This document shows positions 1 through 5,330 of a stretch of DNA of 37,474 nt, piece by piece (position 1 is the first letter of the stretch; each line of letters opens with the position of its first letter). The stretch comes from UBA11524 sp964464815 (lineage in GTDB: Bacteria; Bacillota; Clostridia; Christensenellales; Aristaeellaceae): positions 1-37,474 of the forward strand of contig CAYXHF010000025.1 of assembly GCA_964464815.1 (NCBI GenBank), given 5' to 3'. Position numbers and translations under genes: made by a program. The notes beneath the pieces are model-generated. The model saw only the letters and a program-made list of their open reading frames with translations, was not told where the DNA came from and searched no databases.

Positions 1-2
1 AT

Positions 3-92
3 GGGCGCAACCGCTTTGCGGGCTTGTGGAATTTCCGCAAGCTCACGATTGAGCGCATGGGTAATGACTTGCTCATACAGGCCATGATGTAA
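3..92 (+). CDS. Possible C-terminal end of a gene truncated by the window edge
   Basis: Reading frame 3 is open from the first base to a TAA at 90-92 and gives 29 residues beginning GRNRFAGLWNFRKLTI and ending LLIQAMM. The residue mix looks protein-like, but 29 open codons are not significant by chance alone. I do not recognise the family. If it is real, the rest of the gene lies to the left of the window and it converges on the MazG-like gene that follows on the opposite strand. Confidence 0.3.
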   Translation, partial: GRNRFAGLWNFRKLTIERMGNDLLIQAMM

Positions 93-163
93 CATCGTGT
101 TTGCTCCTTGTCTGCTCGGTACGACTTAATTGATTCGCAGATTGCCTCTTTTCGATTGTCGCT

Positions 164-496
164 TTACTCGCCGTCCATGTTCTCCCGAACGTCCAGCAAC
201 CGTATTTTCTTCTGAAAGGCACCACGCTTTTCCGCTTTCTCGGCGCGAACCGCCTCCAACTGCGCAAGCGTGTACCCACGGGCAACAGCCGCAGCGTAGA
301 TGACCTCTAGCAAGTCCGCCAATTCCTCGATATTCTGATCTTGATGATATTCGGCCAGCTCCTCGTCGAGCTTGGCGTCCACCATGCGCAGGTACTCCTC
401 GTCCGAAAGAATCTCCACCGTGCAGGTTTTGCCTGACGCTTCGATGATTTCCGGGATTTTATCTCTGACCAGCTTGCTGTACTTTTTCATGCACAT
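164..496 (-). CDS. MazG-like nucleoside triphosphate pyrophosphohydrolase (house-cleaning type)
   Basis: This 110-residue protein begins MCMKKYSKLVRDKIPEIIE, the hallmark start of the small all-alpha NTP pyrophosphohydrolases annotated as phosphoribosyl-ATP pyrophosphohydrolase-like proteins. The acidic helices typical of the MazG fold are visible: DEELAEY near residues 43-49 and IEELADLLEVIYA near residues 56-68, supplying the E-x2-E...E-x2-D metal ligands. Such proteins hydrolyse non-canonical NTPs to NMP and pyrophosphate in the cytoplasm. The start at 496 has AGGGG five bases upstream; the ATG at 490 (MKKYSK) is a close alternative at eleven bases. It is read alone from the promoter at 561-589. 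The family call is firm; the nucleotide substrate is unknown. Confidence 0.85.
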   Translation of the reverse strand: MCMKKYSKLVRDKIPEIIEASGKTCTVEILSDEEYLRMVDAKLDEELAEYHQDQNIEELADLLEVIYAAAVARGYTLAQLEAVRAEKAEKRGAFQKKIRLLDVRENMDGE

Positions 497-560
497 TTCA
501 TCCCCTGCTGCTGTTTTTTACGGACGTTGATTTAGGAAGTGATGGGGTTCTCCACGGTTT

Positions 561-589
561 ATTATACCTCCACTTTTCTTGGAAAGCAA
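561..589 (-). promoter_or_regulatory. Sigma-A promoter of the MazG-like gene
   Basis: On the minus strand TTGCTT (584-589) and a perfect TATAAT (561-566) are separated by 17 bases, followed by about 65 bases of leader to the start codon at 496. Together with the terminator at 757-795 this makes the gene a single transcription unit. The rest of 590-756 shows no convincing gene. Confidence 0.7.
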
Positions 590-756
590 GGCTGTGGCAT
601 GCGGATGAATATTTCCATATGAAGTATGATGTCGGTATTGGAGCAAACCCGCGCATATCAAGAGGATTACAAGCGCGCACCCACATCTACCCAATTTTCC
701 TCTACCCATGCTATCCACAGCTTATCCCACCCCGGTGTATTTTGCGCAAAGCGCAC

Positions 757-795
757 AAAAAAAGCGACCTGCTTTTTAGCAAGTCGCTTTTTTTC
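757..795 (-). terminator. Rho-independent terminator of the tRNA pair
   Basis: AAGCGACCTGCT and AGCAAGTCGCTT pair across a short T-rich loop (one mismatch), flanked by an A run on one side and a T run on the other. It lies immediately 3' of tRNA-Pro on the minus strand and could act in both directions. Confidence 0.8.
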
Positions 796-798
796 ATG

Positions 799-872
799 TC
801 GAAGTGCCGGGATTCGAACCCGGGGCCTTTTGGTCCCGAACCAAACGCGCTACCAAACTGCGCTACACCTCG
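799..872 (-). tRNA. tRNA-Pro (anticodon CGG)
   Basis: The minus strand folds as a full cloverleaf. The acceptor CGAGGTG pairs with CACTTCG, the D arm is followed by anticodon stem TTTGG/CCAAA enclosing the loop TTCGGGA (anticodon CGG), and the T arm contains GGGTTCGAATCCC. The discriminator is A and CCA is not encoded. It is the second tRNA of a two-gene transcript, five bases after tRNA-Thr, and a terminator follows directly. Confidence 0.95.
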
Positions 873-877
873 AAACG

Positions 878-950
878 AGCCAACAGAGGGACTCGAACCC
901 TCGACCTGCGGTTTACGAAACCGCTGCTCTACCGACTGAGCCATGTTGGC
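878..950 (-). tRNA. tRNA-Thr (anticodon CGT)
   Basis: The acceptor GCCAACA pairs with TGTTGGC, the anticodon stem GCGGT/ACCGC encloses TTCGTAA (anticodon CGT), and the T loop reads GGTTCGAGTCC. The discriminator is T and CCA is not encoded. It is the promoter-proximal gene of the Thr-Pro pair. Confidence 0.95.
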
Positions 951-976
951 AGGTCGCTGAACGATTCAGCTTCACT

Positions 977-1005
977 ATAATATCAAATATTTGCAGAATT
1001 GTCAA
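977..1005 (-). promoter_or_regulatory. Promoter of the tRNA-Thr/tRNA-Pro operon
   Basis: On the minus strand a perfect TTGACA (1000-1005) and TATTAT (977-982) are separated by 17 bases, ending 26 bases before the first base of tRNA-Thr. The strength and position fit a stable-RNA promoter. Confidence 0.85.
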
Positions 1006-1070
1006 GGGGTTTTTCGCAAAAAAAACAAACTTTTTTGCACGCCCGGTGAAAAATCCGTGTTCAACCCGCG

Positions 1071-1301
1071 TCAGCGCCTTGCCGTTCGGGCAAAAATGTC
1101 GCGCTGGGACATACGCTGCAAGAACTTCGACAGGCTCATCGGACGGAAATAGACCATCAGACTATTTCCACCGCCCTTCACCATAAACGCATGCAAGCCG
1201 TAGATTTCCAGCTGGTCAAAGCTCACATCAAGCGTCATCGGGCTTTCAAGGGAAATATTCTGGCACCAATATTCCAGATAATGAACGGCATAATCCTTCA
1301 C
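1071..1301 (-). CDS. Small hypothetical protein with uncertain start
   Basis: The open frame ends in TGA at 1071-1073 and reads back through a plausible soluble sequence (PMTLDVSFDQLEIYGLHAF, then KGGGNSLMVYFRPMSLSKFL). No family is recognised. The frame extends upstream to a TTG at 1335-1337, but that codon lies inside the -35 box of a good minus-strand promoter. Its -10 box is at 1309-1314, so the transcript should begin near 1302. The first start in frame after that is the GTG at 1299-1301, which would make the message essentially leaderless, giving 76 residues. The ATG at 1238 is a third choice with no clear ribosome binding site. The gene may be real; the start is a guess. Confidence 0.4.
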   Translation of the reverse strand: MKDYAVHYLEYWCQNISLESPMTLDVSFDQLEIYGLHAFMVKGGGNSLMVYFRPMSLSKFLQRMSQRDIFARTARR

Positions 1302-1308
1302 CGCCGTC

Positions 1309-1337
1309 AGTATAGCAGGAAACAGGGGCAAAATCAA
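1309..1337 (-). promoter_or_regulatory. Promoter reading leftward over the small ORF
   Basis: TTGATT (1332-1337) and TATACT (1309-1314) on the minus strand are separated by 17 bases. The predicted transcript starts at about 1302, at or just before a GTG codon. It lies back to back with the rightward promoter whose -35 is at 1354-1359. Confidence 0.6.
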
Positions 1338-1353
1338 GAATTACGCAGCCGAC

Positions 1354-1381
1354 TTGACGGACGGGAAAAGCGTGTTATAAT
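1354..1381 (+). promoter_or_regulatory. Promoter of the cysteine-rich small protein gene
   Basis: TTGACG (1354-1359) and a perfect TATAAT (1376-1381) have a 16-base spacer, 30 bases before the start codon at 1412. Confidence 0.8.
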
Positions 1382-1411
1382 GTAGCCAACCACGCAAGCG
1401 GAGGAAGAAAC

Positions 1412-1693
1412 ATGTCTGACCACTATCGCTTTTTTCAGAATCGGGAATGCGAGTATTTCCCCTGCCATCAAGGCGTACCGGAAGACGAATTCAACTGCCT
1501 GTTTTGCTATTGCCCGCTGTACGCGTTGGGCAAGAAGTGCGGCGGCAACTGCGCCTATTTGGACAATGGCGTCAAGAGCTGTATGGACTGCGCCTTCCCG
1601 CACGTGAAGGAAAATTATGATGAAATCATTGCACGTTACGCGGAGATTGCAGACGTGGTGAAGCTTGTAGATGCGATGCAGGAGGCGCGCTAA
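1412..1693 (+). CDS. Cysteine-rich small domain protein (zf-like, PF04071 type)
   Basis: The 93-residue protein carries nine cysteines in the pattern of the cysteine-rich small domain family: CEYFPCHQG, then CLFCYCPLY, CGGNC and SCMDCAFPH. The start MSDHYRFFQNRECEYFPCH and the final segment matching ENYDEIIARY are typical of the family. The residues probably bind zinc or an iron-sulfur cluster. The biochemical role is unknown; in some genomes homologues lie beside cobamide genes, but no such genes are present here. GGAGGA lies six bases before the ATG and a strong promoter precedes it. It appears to be a monocistronic gene ending before the tRNA-Ser promoter. Confidence 0.85.
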   Translation: MSDHYRFFQNRECEYFPCHQGVPEDEFNCLFCYCPLYALGKKCGGNCAYLDNGVKSCMDCAFPHVKENYDEIIARYAEIADVVKLVDAMQEAR

Positions 1694-1768
1694 CGGCGCA
1701 AGCGAAGGCATGTAGCGGCCACATCGGCGCCATTTTCCATTTTCCCCGAAAAAAAATCATTTTCCCTC

Positions 1769-1797
1769 TTGACAAACGTCCTCTTTTACGATATAAT
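1769..1797 (+). promoter_or_regulatory. Consensus promoter of tRNA-Ser
   Basis: Perfect TTGACA (1769-1774) and perfect TATAAT (1792-1797) with a 17-base spacer, 42 bases before the tRNA. This is the best promoter in the window. Confidence 0.9.
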
Positions 1798-1839
1798 ACT
1801 GATTGTTGCGGACGACCCGCCGCAGCGTGAGCTTCATAT

Positions 1840-1930
1840 GGAGAGTTGGCTGAGTGGTCTAAGGCGCACGACTGGAAATCGTGTGTGGGCTTATACCCCA
1901 CCTAGGGTTCAAATCCCTAACTCTCCGCCA
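1840..1930 (+). tRNA. tRNA-Ser (anticodon GGA), CCA encoded
   Basis: The acceptor GGAGAGT pairs with ACTCTCC (1920-1926), G is the discriminator and CCA is encoded at 1928-1930. The anticodon stem ACGA/TCGT encloses CTGGAAA (anticodon GGA). A long variable arm (GTGGG...CCCAC) and T loop GGTTCAAATCC identify a class II serine tRNA. Confidence 0.95.
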
Positions 1931-1931
1931 C

Positions 1932-1969
1932 AAAACCTCTTTTGTCTTCATGGCAGGAGAGGTTTTTTT
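1932..1969 (+). terminator. Terminator of tRNA-Ser
   Basis: AAAACCTCT (1932-1940) pairs with AGAGGTTTT (1958-1966), followed by more T residues, directly after the tRNA 3' end. Confidence 0.85.
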
Positions 1970-2073
1970 GTTGTGGTAAACGAAAGGATTGTGTACGATT
2001 GCCCTGCTGTTCTTCCTGCGACGTTGCTTTTCTTGTTGCTATTTCCCCTGCTGGTACGCTGTGATTTGAACAT

Positions 2074-2124
2074 AAAAAACCCTCTGGCGTTCCTCAAGAA
2101 ATATTCCGAGGCTACTCCAGAGGG
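2074..2124 (-). terminator. Terminator of the zinc-ribbon protein gene
   Basis: On the minus strand CCCTCTGG and CCAGAGGG form the outer stem of a long hairpin with further internal pairing (CCTCGGAATATTTCTTGAGG), followed by six T residues. It lies about 75 bases after the stop of the gene ending at 2201. The stretch 1970-2200 otherwise holds nothing convincing. Confidence 0.75.
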
Positions 2125-2200
2125 ATGATAGCAGGATTGAACGCAGAAATTCGTAAGAAAACAATTGGCATTCTGCACGCGCGCAGAAGCATGCATTGTT

Positions 2201-3007
2201 TCATTTTTTCTGCGATTTCGATTTTACCACATCGTAAATCAAAAGTGGAGCACCCACAAACAGCAATACTCCAAAATCGCTGATGGTCAATGCCAAGACG
2301 CAGAACACCACGCCAATGATAGTTCCCGCTCTGGAAACAAGCATTTGTATCATTTGCTTTCGATCGCGATTTTCGAGAAATGTTTCCAGCATTTGATTCC
2401 GATGATGGTCGGATTCCTTTTGCGATTCTTGACGTATTTTTTCCATCTGAATCGCCGCATAGCCAGGAAGCATATGTTTGTGTCCACAATGGGCACAAGC
2501 AACAACAGACAAATCATCTGCCAGCGGTTCAAGCGGTCCTCCACAGGATTCACAAAACTGAGGTATCTCAGCACTTCCAGCTTGGATTTTTTCAATCTTT
2601 GCACCACAGTGTGAGCAATAACTCGCATTAGGATTCACTGCACCGCCACAATGTCCGCAAAACGCAGATTCCGCCGGCATTGCATTAGAATTTCGGGCAG
2701 TTATTTTCCCGATGTACTCTAATTCCCGCATCTCTGCTTCCCGTTTTTCGCGCTCCTCTCGCATTTCCGCCTCATGCTTCTCGCGTTCCCGACGTTCCTT
2801 TCGTTCTCTCCGCTCTTCTTCTTCTCTTCTCTCTTGGCGTTCTCTGCGTTCTTCCTCACGCTCCTCTTCACGGCGTACAGCCTTCCAGTGACGATAGTAC
2901 GCAATCGCCATGATAATGAAACACCCCAGATCATCAATAAGACCCGGCCATAAATCAATCGGAGACAGAATATACAGAATGCCTACAATTGCAATTAAAC
3001 ATCCCAT
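2201..3007 (-). CDS. Membrane protein with charged coiled coil and two zinc ribbons
   Basis: The 268-residue protein has an unusual layout. Residues 1-38 form a hydrophobic segment containing SPIDLWPGLIDDLG, which resembles the core motif of DUF1232/YkvA-type membrane proteins. Residues about 40-100 are almost pure Glu/Arg, predicted as a long charged coiled coil. A first zinc ribbon follows (CGHCGG...CSHCG, about 118-136), then a second (CESCGG...CAHCGH, about 151-176). A second helical segment (KIRQESQKESDHHRNQMLETF) leads to two C-terminal membrane segments (IIGVVFCVLALTISDFGVLL and following). GGAGGA lies before the ATG. It is preceded by a 43-codon ORF on the same transcript. Domain parts are recognised; no function is known. 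Confidence 0.75.
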   Translation of the reverse strand: MGCLIAIVGILYILSPIDLWPGLIDDLGCFIIMAIAYYRHWKAVRREEEREEERRERQERREEEERRERKERREREKHEAEMREEREKREAEMRELEYIGKITARNSNAMPAESAFCGHCGGAVNPNASYCSHCGAKIEKIQAGSAEIPQFCESCGGPLEPLADDLSVVACAHCGHKHMLPGYAAIQMEKIRQESQKESDHHRNQMLETFLENRDRKQMIQMLVSRAGTIIGVVFCVLALTISDFGVLLFVGAPLLIYDVVKSKSQKK

Positions 3008-3027
3008 GCCTATCTCCTCCTTTCTTC

Positions 3028-3159
3028 TTATAGTGCCCAGCTATGTTCGCTACTCTGAATCAGCTCATCCAGCCTCAGCGTGGATGAATCAACGGTTTCT
3101 ACATATGTGGGAATCACCAGCGACATACCCGCTAGCAGTCGTGCAAGAAATTTCTTCAT
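3028..3159 (-). CDS. Small ORF (43 residues) ahead of the zinc-ribbon gene
   Basis: An ATG at 3159 opens a 43-codon frame that ends 20 bases before the zinc-ribbon start. The product begins MKKFLARLLAGMSLVIPTYV, a short basic-hydrophobic N-terminus like a signal or membrane anchor, and ends in a polar, acidic tail. GGGAG lies about 14 bases upstream, further than usual. An alternative ORF starting at ATG 3169 in another frame (27 codons) overlaps it. It could be a small membrane peptide, a translational leader for the downstream gene, or chance. No homologue is recognised. Confidence 0.4.
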   Translation of the reverse strand: MKKFLARLLAGMSLVIPTYVETVDSSTLRLDELIQSSEHSWAL

Positions 3160-3199
3160 AGTTTACGTCCATCTCCCTCTTATAAGTTTCCCTTTTTTT

Positions 3200-3208
3200 A
3201 TTATACCA
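3200..3208 (-). promoter_or_regulatory. Extended -10 promoter of the zinc-ribbon transcript
   Basis: The minus strand reads TGGTATAAT, an extended -10 element, in an AT-rich tract; no good -35 is visible 17 bases upstream. Transcription would start near 3193 and run into the 43-codon ORF. Confidence 0.5.
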
Positions 3209-3331
3209 TATTACCCCCCCGAAAATTAAATTTCAGTTACACAATATTTAATTTTTGTTAATTTAATTATTTCATTCTGCATCTTTATCATTGCCACTGC
3301 CACAAACGTCCTCTTACATATTGAAGAACAC

Positions 3332-3384
3332 AAAAATCCCTCCAAAGTAGCCTCAGGAAATTTCCTCAGCCTACTCCGGAGAGA
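3332..3384 (-). terminator. Terminator downstream of the ZIP relic
   Basis: On the minus strand a long hairpin is formed by the arms TCTCTCCGGAGTAG and CTACTTTGGAGGGA around GCTGAGGAAATTTCCTGAGG, followed by five T residues. It ends the transcript that begins at 5163-5191. The following AT-rich stretch 3210-3330 shows no gene. Confidence 0.7.
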
Positions 3385-3418
3385 TGCTATCATTCACCCG
3401 ATTCCATTCACGCTGCAT

Positions 3419-3541
3419 TTATCCCAATACCACATCCAGCACCATCATCAGCGTGAAACCCACGGCAAAGAACACCGTGCCGATGTTGGAGTGCTTGCCC
3501 ACGGACATTTCCGGAATCAGCAAAGGGCCTCCCTGTGTATT
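3419..3541 (-). pseudogene. C-terminal relic of a ZIP-family metal transporter
   Basis: The frame ending in TAA at 3419-3421 encodes PLLIPEMSVGKHSNIGTVFF and continues AVGFTLMMVLDVVLG. This closely matches the last transmembrane helix region of GufA/ZupT-like ZIP zinc transporters (LIPE, then G-HSN-GT, then GF-LMMVLDV-LG at the very end). Only about 40 residues remain; an in-frame TGA precedes them and no start or upstream helices exist. The relic sits between the membrane protein gene and the terminator of the same transcript, so an internal deletion probably removed most of a third gene. The family assignment rests on motif recognition. Confidence 0.65.
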
Positions 3542-3562
3542 TCATATGAATTTCTCCTTGTA

Positions 3563-4051
3563 TTACAGCAGTGTTCCAACCCCTGCAAGGATGGCCGCAA
3601 GCAGCGCCATGCTCACCGTACTGGCAAGCCATTTTCTGCGTTTATCCGCTTTTGTGATATAGGGCATGCAATCCTCCGTTCCCGGAATAATCCATGCCTT
3701 TGTATGCCCAACCCACAATTCATCAATCAGGAAGCGATCAACCAGATTCATGACAAACAAAATCACAAAGGACTGCCAAAGCGTCGTACAAAAGCCTTGT
3801 GCTTTATTCATGACAAACACGCACAAAAACAGATAGACAAGATACATCGGCAGACAAACGACCTTCAACAGGGTTGCTTTTCGCTTGATGCTTTCCTTTG
3901 AGGTCAATCCCAGCTCCACGCAGCGTTCCTGCACCGCCGGACCGTACAAATGCACCATGCCAACAGCACCTTTTCGGATACCGACAGCACAAACCAAAGC
4001 CAGCAATGCGCCAAGTCCCAGTCCTTCCAAAATCGTTTGAAGCAGCATCAT
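3563..4051 (-). CDS. Hypothetical four-helix membrane protein
   Basis: The 162-residue protein has a hydrophobic N-terminal helix (LLQTILEGLGLGALLALVCA), two central membrane segments (LLKVVCLPMYLVYLFLCVFV and TLWQSFVILFVMNLVDRFLI) and a C-terminal one (LASTVSMALLAAILAGVGTLL). A conserved-looking loop, DELWVGHTKAWIIPGTEDCMPY, separates the last two. I do not recognise a family with certainty. The ATG overlaps the stop codon of the ketopantoate-reductase-like gene by four bases and has GGAGG upstream, so the two genes are translationally coupled and probably work together. Confidence 0.7.
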   Translation of the reverse strand: MMLLQTILEGLGLGALLALVCAVGIRKGAVGMVHLYGPAVQERCVELGLTSKESIKRKATLLKVVCLPMYLVYLFLCVFVMNKAQGFCTTLWQSFVILFVMNLVDRFLIDELWVGHTKAWIIPGTEDCMPYITKADKRRKWLASTVSMALLAAILAGVGTLL

Positions 4052-4983
4052 TCATTCCTCCACAAGTACTGTCCGCACTCCTGTTCCAGTGCTCGCCACG
4101 TGGGATATGCCGCACCGGTTTGCTCAAAAAAGTGCTTGATGTCACGATTCAGCGCATTCATCTCGTCCACCGCATTCATGGCATGGTCAGACGCGCAGAT
4201 TTTGCCAAGCACCGTGGCGCACATAAGACCAAAGAAACGCAGACAGGTCTTGCGGTAGGCCGCGCTTTCAAATTTCTTGTCTGCTTTTGGCAGAATTTCG
4301 TGTCCGGCGTTCTGAATGGCACGGTAGCCCTCGATGTTGGCATCAATCAGCCGATTGAAGAAAACGGTGTTGCCCTTCAGCTTTTTGAGGTTGCCATCGG
4401 TCTTGAAGCAGGCAAATGTCACCGGCAGAACAAACGCAGCATGGCAAAGAAGGTAGTCCTCCATATTCGGCTCATAAATCACCTTGACCTTCGTTCCGGC
4501 GAAAATCTCACGGATGAGTGCTTCGTTGGATGGTGCATCGCGCAGCTGTCCGATGGTGATTTTCTTCATATCCATGGACACCACGCGGTCAGTCTCCCGA
4601 TGACCCGCCGACATGGAAAACGCAAACAGCACATTTTTCTCCGGCAGAAGGGCGGCAATTTCCGCCGCACGCACATTGTTACCCACAAAAACGATGGTCT
4701 TCGCCCGGCTTGCGCGTAGCGTGTCAACCACTGTTTCCAGCTGCGTATAACGCACGACCACGAAAATCACATCATATGCGTCCTCCGGCCGCAGCTCTGT
4801 CGCCACCGGAATGCGGCTGACTGTTGCCCACGGAGAAAGGATGCTTTTGATGCGCAAGCCGTTTGCCTTTATTTCCTTTCCCCATGCACCTCGTGCCAGC
4901 AGCGTAACATCCTTCCCCGCACGAAACAGGTCGCTTGCCAGATTGCAGCCTAGTACACCTGCGCCTAATACCAAGATTTTCAT
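4048..4983 (-). CDS. Ketopantoate reductase-like NAD(P)-dependent oxidoreductase (ApbA/PanE superfamily)
   Basis: The 311-residue protein starts MKILVLGAGVLGCNLASDLF, a Rossmann dinucleotide site (GAGVLG, residues 7-12), followed by GKDVTLLAR and FVVVRYTQLETVV, the pattern of the ApbA/PanE N-terminal domain. GNN near residue 111 matches the NGxG region loosely. The C-terminal half does not carry the clear K-x3-N-x3-N pattern of true PanE, so the substrate may be a different 2-oxo or beta-hydroxy acid. The ATG at 4983 is preferred over the upstream ATG at 5013 because GGGAG lies six bases before it. It is followed by a coupled membrane protein gene and sits behind a promoter with a TetR-type operator. 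Confidence 0.75.
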   Translation of the reverse strand: MKILVLGAGVLGCNLASDLFRAGKDVTLLARGAWGKEIKANGLRIKSILSPWATVSRIPVATELRPEDAYDVIFVVVRYTQLETVVDTLRASRAKTIVFVGNNVRAAEIAALLPEKNVLFAFSMSAGHRETDRVVSMDMKKITIGQLRDAPSNEALIREIFAGTKVKVIYEPNMEDYLLCHAAFVLPVTFACFKTDGNLKKLKGNTVFFNRLIDANIEGYRAIQNAGHEILPKADKKFESAAYRKTCLRFFGLMCATVLGKICASDHAMNAVDEMNALNRDIKHFFEQTGAAYPTWRALEQECGQYLWRNE

Positions 4984-5018
4984 TGCTGTCTCCCTCTTTA
5001 TTTCATGACACACTCCGC

Positions 5019-5129
5019 CTACGGCAAATGGAACATATCCTGCACCGAGAAATGGAGCTTCGTGGGGAAAACGCCCGGCTTGGCCTGCTCAATCATCTCC
5101 GGCAATGTATCCGATGTTTCCTCCCATTT
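5019..5129 (-). pseudogene. Possible C-terminal relic of a lost gene
   Basis: Between the operator and the oxidoreductase gene one frame is open for 36 codons, reading WEETSDTLPEMIEQAKPGVF and ending QDMFHLP before TAG. It looks protein-like but has no usable start codon with a ribosome binding site, and such an open stretch is not rare by chance. If it is genuine, it is the tail of a first gene deleted from this operon. I do not recognise the protein. Confidence 0.3.
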
Positions 5130-5133
5130 GTAA

Positions 5134-5153
5134 GTTAGTTCTAGTTAACTAAC
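5134..5153. promoter_or_regulatory. Inverted-repeat operator, TetR type
   Basis: GTTAGTT and AACTAAC form a perfect 7-bp inverted repeat around CTAGTT, and the inner bases contain the palindrome AGTTAACT. It starts ten bases downstream of the -10 box, covering the transcription start, where a repressor would block initiation. The AT-rich TAGTTAACTA style is typical of TetR-family operators. No TetR gene is in the window. Confidence 0.6.
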
Positions 5154-5162
5154 ACACTTCCT

Positions 5163-5191
5163 ATTGTACCCTTCTGCGCTTTTTCTGTCAA
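5163..5191 (-). promoter_or_regulatory. Promoter of the oxidoreductase/membrane protein operon
   Basis: Perfect TTGACA (5186-5191) and TACAAT (5163-5168) on the minus strand with a 17-base spacer. Transcription would start near 5156, inside the inverted repeat at 5134-5153. Confidence 0.8.
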
Positions 5192-5260
5192 TATGCTTTT
5201 GTGAAAAAACAAGACGCAGACATATCAAATTTGTGCAGGTTCTCCGGTCAAAAGTGCCCC

Positions 5261-5289
5261 TTTTCAAATGGAACGTTCCCTGCTATAAT
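5261..5289 (+). promoter_or_regulatory. Promoter of the first GH3 gene with an internal palindrome
   Basis: A perfect TATAAT lies at 5284-5289 with TTTTCA (5261-5266) 17 bases upstream. Between them lies the perfect 10-bp palindrome GGAACGTTCC (5270-5279), whose central CG dyad is typical of LacI-family operators. A repressor bound there would occlude the polymerase. Confidence 0.6.
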
Positions 5290-5330
5290 AGTAACAACAC
5301 CCCGCGAACAATGAATAAGGAGATATGACC

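Noticed and set aside
711..944. Long open frames on both strands over 711-1186
   Set aside because: They run across the two tRNA genes and their terminator; the translated motifs come from tRNA sequence.
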